Source: Cobetia marina
GTDB lineage: Bacteria > Pseudomonadota > Gammaproteobacteria > Pseudomonadales > Halomonadaceae
NCBI RefSeq assembly: GCF_001720485.1
Contig: NZ_CP017114.1
Location: 2,914,001-2,978,000 of the forward strand
Length of the DNA stretch: 64,000 nt
Direction: 5' to 3'
The notes below the pieces were generated by a model. That model worked only from the letters and a program-made list of their open reading frames with translations, made no database searches and was not told where the DNA came from. Within the stretch, counting starts at the first letter, position 1. Each line of letters opens with the position of its first letter. Below are positions 35,561 to 46,630 of this stretch, in pieces. A program made the translations under genes and the position numbers.

Positions 35561-36202
35561 TCAGTCGGCGGCTCGTACTGCCTGACAGAACGCCTGGAGG
35601 CGCTCCCGTGACTTCTCACCAGGGGCAGACTCTACCCCTCCCGAGACATCGACCGCGTGGGGCGCTACCTGCCTGACCGCCTCCGTCACGTTGCCGGCCT
35701 CGAGCCCGCCCGCCAGGATCACTGGCAGGGGCAATTCTCGAGGGATGCGCGACCAGTCAAAGGTCTCGCCAGTACCACCGGGGACACCGGGACGATAGGC
35801 ATCCAGCAGCAGCCCGCGTGCGTCATGGAAGCGTTCTGCCTCTGCCGCCAGGTCGATCCCGTCACGCATGCGCAACGCCTTGATATAGGGGCGGCCAGCG
35901 GCGCGGCACTGCTCGGGCGTTTCGTTGCCATGGAATTGCAGCAGATCGAGATGCGGGGCAGCGGCGGCCACTTCAGCCTCACTGGCATCGACGAACAATC
36001 CGACACGCATCACGAATGCCGGCACCAGGCGCGAAAGCTCCGCCAGGCGAGCAACGTCCACCGCCCGCTTGCTGCCCGCCCACAGCACGAACCCCAGCGC
36101 ATCGGCACCTGCCGCCACGGCGCCGGCGATATCCTGTTCACGTGTCAATCCGCAGATCTTGATTCGGGTACGCTGGCTCGCTCGAGCGCTCATCTCGGTC
36201 AT
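35561..36202 (-). CDS. trpF: Phosphoribosylanthranilate isomerase
   Basis: Third step of tryptophan synthesis from anthranilate, a TIM-barrel enzyme. The 213-aa protein begins with [11 protein letters not shown] (catalytic Cys in KICG) and contains [14 protein letters not shown] and [17 protein letters not shown], the phosphate-binding end. The start at 36202 has GGAG 7 nt upstream; a second ATG three codons later is possible. It lies 13 bp after truA, probably in the same transcript. Confidence 0.96.
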   Translation of the reverse strand: MTEMSARASQRTRIKICGLTREQDIAGAVAAGADALGFVLWAGSKRAVDVARLAELSRLVPAFVMRVGLFVDASEAEVAAAAPHLDLLQFHGNETPEQCRAAGRPYIKALRMRDGIDLAAEAERFHDARGLLLDAYRPGVPGGTGETFDWSRIPRELPLPVILAGGLEAGNVTEAVRQVAPHAVDVSGGVESAPGEKSRERLQAFCQAVRAAD

Positions 36203-36215
36203 GGGATCACTCCGT

Positions 36216-37325
36216 TCAACGTGAGGATTCATTCTGTGCGACAGGCGATCCTGCGGCGGACGATCCTGCGGCGGGCGCCCCCGCGACAGGCGACCCTGCG
36301 CCTGCCGCAGGAATCGCTTGTTCATGTTCCCGACTGAGACGCTCGGCCTCACGGGCAACGCTTGCCAGCCGAATGGCTTCCTTTTCACTGAGCTTGCCTG
36401 CCGCCCGAGCCTCTTCGGCACCCTCGGCTTCGGCACGGGCCAGGCGTGAGCGTACCATCGGGCAATCCGGCAAGGGACGCTCTCCCGTCCACTCCCCGAG
36501 ATGGGCCACCAGACCAGGCCCGAGCGGCTCCCTGGGCAGCTCATAGCGCGGCGGATAGATGACGTCGACGAAGTGAAGTCCCGTGGCTGCTGCCGTGGCA
36601 CTCGAGCGCGTGCGATCTCCCCCGCGCATCAGCTCGACGATCCACTCGACAGGCTTCTCGCCACGCCCGATGGCCATCAAGGTACCGGCGATATTGCGCA
36701 CCATGTGGTGCAGGAAGGCATTCGCCTGGATGTCGATCATGACCAGCTGGCCGTGACGACTCACCTCGATGAAATGCACGTGGCGTCGTGGCGAGCGCGA
36801 CTGACAACCTGCCGCACGGAAGGCCGAGAAGTCCAGCTCCCCTACCAGATGGGCGGCCGCCGCCTGCATGTCGGCGACATTCAGGGGTTCACGACACCAG
36901 GTGGCGTTGTGTCGCTCCATCACTGGCCTAAAAGGCTGATTGATGATCATGTAGCGATAACGACGCGCGATGGCGCTGAATCGGGCATGGAAGTCATCGG
37001 GAACGGGGACCGCCCAATGGATACCGATATCCGGGGGAAGATTGACGTTGCCGCCCATGCGCCATGCCTTGCGGCTGCGGCCCACGGGGGTATCGAAGTG
37101 CACGACCTGACGCACGGCGTGCACACCTGAATCGGTGCGCCCGCTGCAGTGGACGGTGATGGGAGTGGAAGCCACCTTGGAAAGCGCCTTTTCAAGCGTT
37201 TCCTGCACGGAAGGTGCGTGGCTGAGGCGCTGCCAACCGCAATAGCGGCTGCCATCATACTCGACGCCCAGAGCGATGCGCCCCGGGCGTCTTTCATTAT
37301 CATCAAGCGGTGTAAAAAAGGGCAT
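36216..37325 (-). CDS. truA: tRNA pseudouridine(38-40) synthase
   Basis: Converts uridines 38-40 of the tRNA anticodon arm to pseudouridine. The catalytic Asp is in CSGRTDSGVHA (about residue 65), and the FHARFSAIARRYRYMIIN and FLHHMVRNIAGTLM segments are present. At 369 aa it is about 100 residues longer than E. coli TruA; the extra part is an Ala/Glu/Arg helix followed by Ala/Gly/Ser/Pro repeats (AGSPVAGAPAAGSSAAGSPV). The start ATG shares one base with the fimV stop (TGATG), implying coupled translation. Confidence 0.95.
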   Translation of the reverse strand: MPFFTPLDDNERRPGRIALGVEYDGSRYCGWQRLSHAPSVQETLEKALSKVASTPITVHCSGRTDSGVHAVRQVVHFDTPVGRSRKAWRMGGNVNLPPDIGIHWAVPVPDDFHARFSAIARRYRYMIINQPFRPVMERHNATWCREPLNVADMQAAAAHLVGELDFSAFRAAGCQSRSPRRHVHFIEVSRHGQLVMIDIQANAFLHHMVRNIAGTLMAIGRGEKPVEWIVELMRGGDRTRSSATAAATGLHFVDVIYPPRYELPREPLGPGLVAHLGEWTGERPLPDCPMVRSRLARAEAEGAEEARAAGKLSEKEAIRLASVAREAERLSREHEQAIPAAGAGSPVAGAPAAGSSAAGSPVAQNESSR

Positions 37326-40090
37326 CAGGTCAGACCAAAGCGCTCCATCAACGCCAGCGCCTCTTCACGGATCATCCCGTCACTGGCGGAGGCGAGCGGC
37401 TCAAGCAGCGCTGCCGCTTGATCATCCTCACCATCCACCAGCAACTGGCGGGCTTCCTCGAGCTGCTGGAAAGCCACGCTGTCCTGGGCGCCAGCCCCTG
37501 CCCCTGCCATGCCGACAGAGGGATAGGCATTATCCTGATCCCCGGACTCGAACGCCACTTCCTCCACCTCGAATTGCGAGATATCACGACGAGGGACATC
37601 CACCTCTTCCAGCGTCATGCTATCCAGCGACGGCAACTCGTCGGCTGCTGAAAAGGCGCTTGCAGGCGCCACCTCGTCGCCTGAAGGTGCACTGGATTTC
37701 GCAGATTCACCTTCCTCATCGATGGAGGCGGAGGTAAATTCGACCGCCTCACCCTTGAGCGCCTCGTCCGCCTTCTCGGCACTTGCCACTGCCGCAGGCT
37801 CCACACCGTCATCAAGCGTCAGTTCCGGCGCCTGGTAATCGATCACGTTGTCACTGAAGAAACTGGTATCGGGTGCCGCCTTTCCGTGCTCGGGACTCTT
37901 GCCCTTGAGGCCGGGCTCGAATGCGACTCCCACGTCTGCCGGAGTGTCATTCGTGACGGCGGCATCAGCGTGCAAGTCATCCTCGAACGAGCCACTGTCC
38001 TGCCCTTCGCCTGAAGAGTCAGACACGTCACCCTCCGGCTCGCGCTCATCGTCCTGCAGGTTCGCGCCACCTGCCGCCAGCCTTTCAGAGGCTGCGCTGG
38101 CCGAGGATGGCACACGTAGGGACTGGGCATATTGACTGACGACACCGGAGAGATGCGTCACGTTGCTTGCGGCCACCGCGCCACCCATGGCGGCACGCAT
38201 GGGGCTACCCATTCCGGCATAACGGTTGAGCAGCGCCTGAGCCTCTTCACGCTCTTCTGCATTGCCCGCCGCCAATACCTTCTCGCTTTCGTGATTCAGC
38301 GCCTCGAGATTGCCAAGTTCTCCATGCACACCCATCAGCTTGAGACGCAGGTCCTGACGACTCTCATCGTCTGCAAGGCCGGTTTCCAGCAGGGCTTGCG
38401 CCTGATCGAAGCGTCCATAGGCGATGAAGATATCCGCCTCGCTGATGGCAGCGGCCTCAGGCTGGGCCAGAGGCTCAAGAGTGTGAGAGCCACGACTTGC
38501 CACTGCGGACGTCTCTTCCGGGACCTGTCTGTCAGCGGTACCCGCTGCAGCTCCAAAGGCACCCCGTGACGGGTCCTGCAGGTCCTGGTCGTTGTGACGC
38601 ACGGCATCCGCGAAGCTCATGCTGGAGTCATCCTTCGGCCCCGAGCGACGACGCAGCAACAGCAACAGCAGCAACAGCAATGCTCCCGCCGCGCCGCCCA
38701 CCATCATCAGATTGTCCTGTACCCACTTCCACGTCGCCTGCGGCCAAGGCTGGCTGGGCAACACGAGATTGCCTTCACCATCACGCGGCTGGCCCAGATC
38801 CACCCCGGCAGCGACCAGACTCTCGGGTAGTGTCAAGGGAGTGATGCCGCTGTTGACCAGCAGACGGTTCTGCTTGGCCAGCAATACCTTGGCCGTTTCC
38901 AGCTGCTCGGTACGCTCGGCTAGGGAAGCACGCAGCTCACCGACTTCACTGCGCAATGAAGCGACTTCACTGCGCAGGTCGTCACGCTCCTGCTCCAGTT
39001 GATCCAGACGCTGCTGGTTGGTCAGCAACTGGTCTTCCAGCGATTCGAGGCGATCCGACAGCTCATCGATGGCCTGCTGGCTGCCCGCGGAAATCTGCGT
39101 ACTGGCGGCCGCCTTGCTCGCCGGCGTGGCCTCTTCATCGATCAGCGTCAGGCGCGGCTTGCCGTCAGCACCCGCACTGGCGGGGCCGCTGGGAGCGGGC
39201 GCTGCAGCGGGCGTCTCACTGGCCGTGGCGGTATCCTTCGGAGACGCGGGCGTCGTCTTCTTGCTGGCCGGGGCAGGAATGGTCTTGCCTTGCGCCCCCG
39301 CGACCCACTGCTGATATTGCTCACGCACTTCGCGATCGGCCGCCGTGCGCGAGCGGCCCAGCATGGTGGCGCGATCGGGAACGCTCAGGACCACCCCCGC
39401 CCTCAGCTTGTTGATGTTGCCGCCCGGGAAGGCACTGGGATTGGCTTCCTGAATCGCCAGCATGGCCTGACGGATGCTGACCCCGGCATCCGGACGCACG
39501 CGTCGTGCGATGGTCCACAGGGAATCGCCACTGCGTACCTTGATGCTTGACGGCGTTTCGCCCGCCGCGGGCGCAGCGCTTGCCGAGGACGACTGACCAC
39601 TGTCACGGAAGACCACGGAACGCGAGGGTGTCGACCCCGTGTCGGCCAACGGACGTGAGCGCGCACCAGAAGGCGTCACCAGTGCCGGCTGGCTGGAATA
39701 GCCCGCCGGATCGAACAGCAGCGTGACCTGACGCTGCAGCTTGCCATTGGGCCACTCGACGTCCAGCAGCAGATCCACATAGGGCTCACGTACCGCCCCG
39801 TTGGTGGTCAGCTGAAGATAATAGCGGCTGCCCTGCTGCTTGATGGCCACCTTGACGTCATCACTGACATAGCTGCGGTCCACACCGGCACGCGCAAAGG
39901 CGGCGGCATCGGAGACGTTCGCCTTGATCAGGCTGCTATCAAGCCCGGAGGTATCTGTCAGGCCGATGCGGGCATCCAGCGGTTGATTCAGATTCGAGCG
40001 CAATCGCGGCGATTCCATGCCGACCGCCAAGGCCTGAGCACTATAGATGGCGAAGGAGATCGCCAGTGCGAGAGGAAGCTTGCGTCCCAT
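37325..40090 (-). CDS. fimV: FimV/HubP family polar envelope protein
   Basis: A 921-aa polar organiser related to Pseudomonas FimV. Order: signal peptide (1-22), an N-terminal FimV domain, a LysM-like peptidoglycan-binding module (about residues 180-245, IKVRSGDSLWTIARRV), a coiled coil (about 335-405), one membrane helix of almost pure leucine (about 455-475), a long acidic cytoplasmic region and the conserved C-terminal TPR-like FimV domain (EEARQLLVDGEDDQAAALL...MERFGLT). In relatives it places type IV pili, chemosensory arrays or flagella at the pole. No pilus gene is in this window. Confidence 0.93.
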   Translation of the reverse strand: MGRKLPLALAISFAIYSAQALAVGMESPRLRSNLNQPLDARIGLTDTSGLDSSLIKANVSDAAAFARAGVDRSYVSDDVKVAIKQQGSRYYLQLTTNGAVREPYVDLLLDVEWPNGKLQRQVTLLFDPAGYSSQPALVTPSGARSRPLADTGSTPSRSVVFRDSGQSSSASAAPAAGETPSSIKVRSGDSLWTIARRVRPDAGVSIRQAMLAIQEANPSAFPGGNINKLRAGVVLSVPDRATMLGRSRTAADREVREQYQQWVAGAQGKTIPAPASKKTTPASPKDTATASETPAAAPAPSGPASAGADGKPRLTLIDEEATPASKAAASTQISAGSQQAIDELSDRLESLEDQLLTNQQRLDQLEQERDDLRSEVASLRSEVGELRASLAERTEQLETAKVLLAKQNRLLVNSGITPLTLPESLVAAGVDLGQPRDGEGNLVLPSQPWPQATWKWVQDNLMMVGGAAGALLLLLLLLLRRRSGPKDDSSMSFADAVRHNDQDLQDPSRGAFGAAAGTADRQVPEETSAVASRGSHTLEPLAQPEAAAISEADIFIAYGRFDQAQALLETGLADDESRQDLRLKLMGVHGELGNLEALNHESEKVLAAGNAEEREEAQALLNRYAGMGSPMRAAMGGAVAASNVTHLSGVVSQYAQSLRVPSSASAASERLAAGGANLQDDEREPEGDVSDSSGEGQDSGSFEDDLHADAAVTNDTPADVGVAFEPGLKGKSPEHGKAAPDTSFFSDNVIDYQAPELTLDDGVEPAAVASAEKADEALKGEAVEFTSASIDEEGESAKSSAPSGDEVAPASAFSAADELPSLDSMTLEEVDVPRRDISQFEVEEVAFESGDQDNAYPSVGMAGAGAGAQDSVAFQQLEEARQLLVDGEDDQAAALLEPLASASDGMIREEALALMERFGLT

Positions 40091-40577
40091 TGAGTGTCCC
40101 TTCGTATGCGACCGATTCAGTGTCCGGCCGGCGCATTATGTTACGTATTCTTACATATAAGATACCAGAGAGTCCGCCTCATGATTCAGGCAAGGCGCGA
40201 CTCAGCCAGAAAAATTTCAACGCTAGCGGGCGTCGTCCCCTCTGATAGCCCACCTGCTCCCCGGATGACAGGAGTGACCAGCTCCACCTCATCCGGCTGA
40301 CACGATACTCAAATATGCATACGAGATGCCATCATGCATCAACATCGCCAGCCAAATTCGCAAAAAATGCGCAAGCCGGAATGAAGCCGGTCAGTCATTG
40401 GAATGACATGCCGGTCATCTGATGCCCATGGCACTGCCGATCATCGGCACGACCGACCATCGTAATCACCCTTCATTGGGCATTCGGGGAATGACAGGGG
40501 ACCCGGGCATGGCCCGCCAGGACATTCGCCAGGGAAGTTCGAGTGCATGGATATTCGATTGCAGGATTTTCGACCGC
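40091..40577. other. Gene-free upstream region of fimV
   Basis: 487 bp with no credible ORF. An AT-rich inverted repeat at 40145-40165 (GTATTCTTA-CATA-TAAGATAC) lies about 55 nt upstream of fimV and could be an operator or part of its promoter. Short GGTCAT/ATGACC-type inverted matches near 40389-40460 are too imperfect to name. Confidence 0.4.
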
Positions 40578-40614
40578 AAAAAAATCGCCCCCGGCTCCGA
40601 AGAGTCGGGGGCGA
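40578..40614 (-). terminator. Strong intrinsic terminator of asd
   Basis: Minus strand: TCGCCCCCG / CGGGGGCGA stem with a 12-nt loop, then seven T residues; 52 nt past the asd stop. Confidence 0.9.
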
Positions 40615-40666
40615 CGTCTTGCATCACGCCATGGCACTCAACCGCGAGGGCCAGCCATCGTGATGA

Positions 40667-41788
40667 TCAGGCGGCGCGATGTTCCCGCAGAATGGTCAGC
40701 ATGCGCTTGAGCGGCTCCGCGGCCCCCCACAGCAGCTGGTCACCCACGCTGAAGGCAGACAGGTATTCACCACCCATCGCCAGCTTGCGCAGACGGCCGA
40801 CCGGAACGGTCAGGGTGCCGGTAGCAGCAGCCGGTGTCAGGTGCTTGAGGCTGTCTTCCTTGGTGTTGGCGACGACCTTGACCCAGTCATTGTGCTTGGC
40901 CAGGCGGTCTTCGATCTCGTCCAGCGGCACGTCCTGCTTGAGCTTGACGGTGAAGGCCTGGGAGTGGGAGCGCATCGCACCGATCCGCACGCACAGCCCA
41001 TCGATCATGATCGGGTTGCCTTGGCTATCGAGAATCTTGTTGGCCTCGACACCGGCCTTCCACTCCTCGCGGGTCTGACCGGATTCCATCGGGGAATCGA
41101 TCCACGGCAGCAGCGAGCCGGCCAGCGGCGCACCGAACTGCTGGGTCGCGAAATCATCGCCGCGCATGGTGGCGGTCACCTTGCGGTCGATATCCAGAAT
41201 CGCGCTGGCCGGGTCTGCAAGCTCCGAGGCCACGCTGCCATTGAGCTGGCCCATCTGGGTCAGCAGCTCACGCATGTGGCGCGCACCGCTGCCGGAAGCC
41301 GCCTGGTAGCTCATGGAGGTCATCCACTCGACCATGCCGGCCTCGAACAGGCCACCCAGACCCATCAGCATCAGGCTGACGGTGCAGTTGCCGCCGACGA
41401 AGGTGTTGGCGCCGGCGCCGATCTTCTCATCAATCACGTGACGGTTGACCGGGTCCAGCACCAGCACGGCATCCTTTTCCATGCGCAGGGTGGAGGCCGC
41501 ATCGATCCAGTCGCCCTTCCAGCCGGCTTCACGCAGCGGGCCGAACACCTGCTTGGTGTAGTCGCCGCCCTGACAGGTGACGATGACGTCCAACGCCTTC
41601 AGCTCATTGATGTCATTGGCATCCTTGAGCGCTGGCACCGGCGTACCCACGTCCGGGCCGGCCTGACCGACCTGGGAGGTGGAGAAGAATACCGGCTCGA
41701 TACCGGCGAAATCGTTGTCATCACGCATGCGCTGCATCAGCACGGAACCGACCATGCCACGCCAACCGACAAATCCGACTTTCAACAT
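40667..41788 (-). CDS. asd: Aspartate-semialdehyde dehydrogenase
   Basis: Makes aspartate semialdehyde from aspartyl phosphate with NADPH, feeding lysine, diaminopimelate, threonine and methionine synthesis. The 373-aa protein has the N-terminal dinucleotide loop [14 protein letters not shown], the catalytic Cys in [12 protein letters not shown] (about 135) and the active-site His in [13 protein letters not shown]. Length and motifs match the gammaproteobacterial type. It lies between leuB and fimV, as in Pseudomonas, but with its own strong terminator. Confidence 0.97.
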   Translation of the reverse strand: MLKVGFVGWRGMVGSVLMQRMRDDNDFAGIEPVFFSTSQVGQAGPDVGTPVPALKDANDINELKALDVIVTCQGGDYTKQVFGPLREAGWKGDWIDAASTLRMEKDAVLVLDPVNRHVIDEKIGAGANTFVGGNCTVSLMLMGLGGLFEAGMVEWMTSMSYQAASGSGARHMRELLTQMGQLNGSVASELADPASAILDIDRKVTATMRGDDFATQQFGAPLAGSLLPWIDSPMESGQTREEWKAGVEANKILDSQGNPIMIDGLCVRIGAMRSHSQAFTVKLKQDVPLDEIEDRLAKHNDWVKVVANTKEDSLKHLTPAAATGTLTVPVGRLRKLAMGGEYLSAFSVGDQLLWGAAEPLKRMLTILREHRAA

Positions 41789-41964
41789 GCTTGTTCTCCT
41801 TGTTCATGCACGGCCGGGAGCATGGAAGACACCACCGCTCCCGACACAGGAATGACCCGCAGCGAGCACAGGCAACTCACACGAGGCGAGCCTTGCCCAA
41901 CGCTCCAGCCGCAGGTCCTGACATGAGAACCCGGCGACGCACGCCGAGCTCCCCCATGATCATC

Positions 41965-41994
41965 GCGTGAACGCCGCTGGCTCGGCGTTCACGC
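41965..41994 (-). terminator. Hairpin terminator of leuB
   Basis: GCGTGAACGCCG / CGGCGTTCACGC, 12-bp perfect stem with a 6-nt loop, 10 nt past the leuB stop. No T-run. Confidence 0.65.
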
Positions 41995-42004
41995 GGGTCT
42001 TGCC

Positions 42005-43087
<1,083 letters not shown>

Positions 43088-43229
43088 CTGGAACTCCTTG
43101 GGCCGGAGAGCATCCGGCAAGACCGACGGTTCACCGCCGGTGCTGAGACTGGGCTCGCTGCCACTCTGGACGGCGAGCCATGACGAATGTGTTGCGACTT
43201 CGGCGCTGACTGGCGTGACGCTGGACAGA

Positions 43230-43883
43230 TCAGGCCGTCTTGCCATCGCGGAACAGCCACGGACGCTCGGCGCGATGACGCGTCTCGAAGCTGTCGATGG
43301 CGTCCTGATCCTTGAGAGTCAGACCGATGTCATCCAGGCCTTCCATGAGGCAATGCTTGCGGAAGCTGTCCACCTCGAAGGGGATCGACTCACCGGACGG
43401 CGTGATGACCGCCTGTGCCTCGAGATCGATATCCAGACGATACCCTTCCACCGCTTCGGCCTCCTTGAACAGGCGATCCACCGTGCCCTCGTCGAGGGTG
43501 ATCAACAACAGGCCGTTCTTGAACGAGTTGTTGTAGAAGATATCGGCGAAGCTCGGCGCGATGACGACACGGAAGCCGAAGTCGGTCAGTGCCCAGGGCG
43601 CGTGCTCCCGCGAGGAGCCGCAACCGAAGTTGCGACGTGCCAGCAGCACGCTTGCGCCTGAGTAACGAGGCTGATTGAGCACGAAATCCGGATTCAGCGG
43701 ACGCTTGCTGATGTCCTGTCCGATATAGCCCTCATCGAGATAACGCAGCTCATCGAAGAGGTTCGGGCCGAAGCCGGTACGCTTGATCGACTTCAGAAAC
43801 TGCTTCGGGATGATCAGGTCAGTATCGACGTTGGCGCGATCGAGCGGTGCCACGAGGCCCTGCTGGCGAATGAACTTTTCCAT
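43230..43883 (-). CDS. leuD: 3-isopropylmalate dehydratase small subunit
   Basis: Swivelling-domain subunit of isopropylmalate isomerase. The 217-aa protein has [17 protein letters not shown] near the N-terminus and the conserved [15 protein letters not shown] active-site loop. It lies 11 bp after leuC and works with it as a heterodimer. Confidence 0.97.
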   Translation of the reverse strand: MEKFIRQQGLVAPLDRANVDTDLIIPKQFLKSIKRTGFGPNLFDELRYLDEGYIGQDISKRPLNPDFVLNQPRYSGASVLLARRNFGCGSSREHAPWALTDFGFRVVIAPSFADIFYNNSFKNGLLLITLDEGTVDRLFKEAEAVEGYRLDIDLEAQAVITPSGESIPFEVDSFRKHCLMEGLDDIGLTLKDQDAIDSFETRHRAERPWLFRDGKTA

Positions 43884-43894
43884 GTCGGGCCTCC

Positions 43895-45346
43895 TCAGGC
43901 TGCGTGGGTATCGGAAGTAGGAATGGGGGCAAAGTCACGAACATCAACGAAGTGACCCGCAATCGCGGCAGCGGCGGCCATGGCCGGGCTGACGAGGTGC
44001 GTACGCCCACCGAAGCCCTGACGGCCTTCGAAGTTGCGGTTGGAGGTGGAAGCACAATGCTCGCCGGCGCCCAACTTGTCGGCATTCATCGCCAGACACA
44101 TGGAGCAGCCCGGCTCGCGCCATTCAAAGCCCGCGGCGAGGAAGATCTCGTGCAGCCCTTCGGCTTCCGCCTGTGCCTTCACCAGGCCAGAGCCCGGCAC
44201 GACCATCGCCTGCTTGAGGCTCTTGGCGACCGTACGGCCTTCGGCCACGCGCGCCGCTTCACGCAAGTCCTCGATACGCGAGTTGGTGCAGGAGCCGATG
44301 AACACGCGGTCCAGCTTGATGTCGGTGATCTTCTGCTGAGCGCTGAGGCCCATGTACTCGAGCGCACGGGTGATGCCACGCGCTTCGGTGTCATCGTTGG
44401 CGGCTGCCGGGTCCGGCACCACGCCATTGACGCTGGTGACCTGCTCCGGGCTGGTGCCCCAGGTGACCTGCGGGGCGATGTCCTCGGCCTTGAGCACGAC
44501 GACCTTGTCGAATTCGGCGTCTGCATCGGAGACCAGATTGCGCCAGTCGGCCACGGCCGCTTCCCACTGCTGGGCGTTCGGCGCATAGGGACGGTCGCGC
44601 AGGTAATCGATGGTGATGTCATCGACCCCGACCAGACCGACCCGTGCACCGGCTTCGATGGCCATGTTGCAGATGGTCATGCGGCCTTCCATGGAAATGT
44701 CCTGGATGGCGGTGCCGCCGAATTCGATGGCATAGCCGGTACCGCCGGCGGTACCGATCTCACCGATGATGGCGAGCACGACATCCTTGGCGGTGACGCC
44801 AGTGCCGAGACGACCATCGACGCGCACCAGCATGTTCTTCATCTTGCGCTGGATCAGACACTGGGTGGCGAGCACGTGCTCGACCTCGGAGGTGCCGATA
44901 CCGTGAGCGAGTGCCGCGAAGGCACCGTGGGTCGCGGTGTGGGAATCGCCACACACCACGGTCATGCCCGGCAGGGTTGCGCCCTGCTCCGGCCCGACCA
45001 CGTGCACGATGCCCTGACGCGCATCATTGATGGTGAACTGCTCGATGTTGAAGCTGTTGCAGTTGTCGTCGAGGGTCTGCACCTGGATGCGAGAGGTTTC
45101 ATCCTCGATCCCCGCGATACCGGCAGCGCGCTCCTTGAGAGAGGTCGGCACGTTGTGGTCCGGCGTTGCAAGGTTGGCATCCAGACGCCACGGCTTGCGA
45201 CCGGCCAGACGCAGCCCTTCGAAGGCCTGCGGTGACGTCACTTCGTGCAGCAGGTGACGGTCGATGTAGATGAGTGCAGTACCGTCTTCACGTTGCTTGA
45301 CCAGATGCTGGTCCCACAACTTGTCATAAAGGGTCTGGCTGGCCAT
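43895..45346 (-). CDS. leuC: 3-isopropylmalate dehydratase large subunit
   Basis: Aconitase-like subunit carrying a [4Fe-4S] cluster that interconverts 2- and 3-isopropylmalate. In the 483-aa protein the cluster cysteines are in FIGSCTNSR (about 350) and [11 protein letters not shown] (about 410). [32 protein letters not shown] is the typical substrate/cluster loop. It leads the leuCDB operon and is divergent from a LysR-type regulator whose candidate site lies between them. I found no leucine-rich leader peptide. Confidence 0.97.
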   Translation of the reverse strand: MASQTLYDKLWDQHLVKQREDGTALIYIDRHLLHEVTSPQAFEGLRLAGRKPWRLDANLATPDHNVPTSLKERAAGIAGIEDETSRIQVQTLDDNCNSFNIEQFTINDARQGIVHVVGPEQGATLPGMTVVCGDSHTATHGAFAALAHGIGTSEVEHVLATQCLIQRKMKNMLVRVDGRLGTGVTAKDVVLAIIGEIGTAGGTGYAIEFGGTAIQDISMEGRMTICNMAIEAGARVGLVGVDDITIDYLRDRPYAPNAQQWEAAVADWRNLVSDADAEFDKVVVLKAEDIAPQVTWGTSPEQVTSVNGVVPDPAAANDDTEARGITRALEYMGLSAQQKITDIKLDRVFIGSCTNSRIEDLREAARVAEGRTVAKSLKQAMVVPGSGLVKAQAEAEGLHEIFLAAGFEWREPGCSMCLAMNADKLGAGEHCASTSNRNFEGRQGFGGRTHLVSPAMAAAAAIAGHFVDVRDFAPIPTSDTHAA

Positions 45347-45492
45347 GTCGTGTCTCCTCGTGGCGCCCTACGGTAAGAGCGCTTGCTGCCTCGGGGCTCG
45401 TGGCGGCCCCTTGATGAGGTGTGTCGTCCAGTGTTGATGGCGGGGCGGTCGTGCGAGCCATGTCGCAGGTGGCTTGCCACCAGAGGCTCGAG

Positions 45493-45537
45493 CATCGCCG
45501 CCGCGTCCTGTGTCATCAAGAGTACTCGGCGGCGATG
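45493..45537 (-). repeat. Inverted repeat in the leuC upstream region
   Basis: CATCGCCGCCG / CGGCGGCGATG, perfect 11-bp arms around a 23-nt loop, about 150-190 nt before the leuC start. It could be an mRNA leader hairpin or an operator. Confidence 0.55.
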
Positions 45538-45569
45538 AATAAAAGCAATTCATGTTTTTCATGCTTTGG

Positions 45570-45584
45570 ATTCCCAAAAGGAAT
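45570..45584. promoter_or_regulatory. LysR-type T-N11-A site
   Basis: ATTCC-CAAAA-GGAAT, a perfect dyad with the T-N11-A spacing of LysR-type recognition sites, 82 bp before the LysR start in the divergent leuC/lysR region. Confidence 0.65.
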
Positions 45585-45666
45585 ACCATTGTCTCAGCCG
45601 ACATTCCCCCTGATCGCACGGAAGATCATTCTTCTGAACGCCCTCATGACAGGATAGCTGCCTCAC

Positions 45667-46557
45667 ATGGACACTCCCTCTCTTCAGGCCTTCGTTGCCG
45701 TCGCGGAAACCGCCTCCTTCTCGCTGGCGGCCGAGCAGCTGCACCTGACACAACCCGCTGTCTCCAAACGCATCGCGCAGCTGGAACAGCTCCACGGCGC
45801 GCGGCTGTTTGATCGCATCGGGCGGCGCGTCACCCTGACGGAGGCCGGCAACATCCTGCTGCCGCGGGCCCGTGCCATTCTGGTGATGCACGATGACACG
45901 CGGCGCGCGCTACGCAATCTGTCCGGCGAGGTAAAAGGCAGCCTGACGATGGCGACCAGCCACCATGTGGGCCTGCACCGTCTGCCGCCACTGCTCAAGG
46001 CCTTTACCATGTCCCATCCCGAGGTACGCATGGACATGCGCTTCCTGGATTCGGAACAGGCCTATCAGGGCGTACTGGATGGAGAGCTGGAACTGGCCGT
46101 CGTCACTCTGGCACCGCATCGCGATCCCAATCTGACGGTGGTGCCGGTGTGGCTGGACGAGATGCGCTTCGTGTGCGGACGAGACCACCCGCTGGCGGGA
46201 CACAAGGCGTTGCCGCTGGCCGCCCTTTCACAGCACGACGCCGTGCTGCCGGGCCACCTGACCTTCACGCGTGGCATCGTCATCGACACCTTCGCGCGTG
46301 ATGGCCTCTCGGTGGAAGTCTCGATGTCTACCAACTACCTCGAGACCCTCAAGATGATGGTCGCCATCGGCCTGGGCTGGAGCGTGCTGCCGGAAAGCAT
46401 GATCGACGACGAGATCGAGATCCTGCCCATCGACCACCGCCCCATCGAACGCCAGCTCGGCTACCTCTATCACAACAACCGCACCCTCTCGAATGCCGCC
46501 AGCGCCATGATCGAGCTGCTGGAAGGGGCAAGGGATGCGGCCTCGAGACACCGCTGA
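45667..46557 (+). CDS. LysR-type regulator, probably of leuCDB
   Basis: A 296-aa LysR-family regulator: N-terminal winged helix-turn-helix (residues 1-60, SLQAFVAVAETASFSLAAEQLHLTQPAVSKRIAQLE) and a periplasmic-binding-protein-like effector domain (about 90-290). It is divergent from leuCDB, the same arrangement as in Pseudomonas. A perfect T-N11-A dyad lies between. It is therefore likely to regulate leucine synthesis and itself; the effector is unknown. It is convergent with phaC, with a shared terminator. Confidence 0.92.
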   Translation: MDTPSLQAFVAVAETASFSLAAEQLHLTQPAVSKRIAQLEQLHGARLFDRIGRRVTLTEAGNILLPRARAILVMHDDTRRALRNLSGEVKGSLTMATSHHVGLHRLPPLLKAFTMSHPEVRMDMRFLDSEQAYQGVLDGELELAVVTLAPHRDPNLTVVPVWLDEMRFVCGRDHPLAGHKALPLAALSQHDAVLPGHLTFTRGIVIDTFARDGLSVEVSMSTNYLETLKMMVAIGLGWSVLPESMIDDEIEILPIDHRPIERQLGYLYHNNRTLSNAASAMIELLEGARDAASRHR

Positions 46558-46572
46558 CGAATTTCGAAAGCA

Positions 46573-46599
46573 CAACGCCAGCCCTGAGGGCTGGCGTTG
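46573..46599. terminator. Bidirectional terminator, lysR / phaC
   Basis: CAACGCCAGCCC-TGA-GGGCTGGCGTTG, 12-bp perfect stem between the convergent LysR and phaC genes. Confidence 0.8.
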
Positions 46600-46630
46600 C
46601 TGTAGAACGTCCTGCTGGTGGTGCCGCTGA

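Noticed and set aside
45347..45560. Leucine attenuation leader peptide upstream of leuC
   Set aside because: No short ORF with leucine codon runs and no terminator/antiterminator pair with a T-run.
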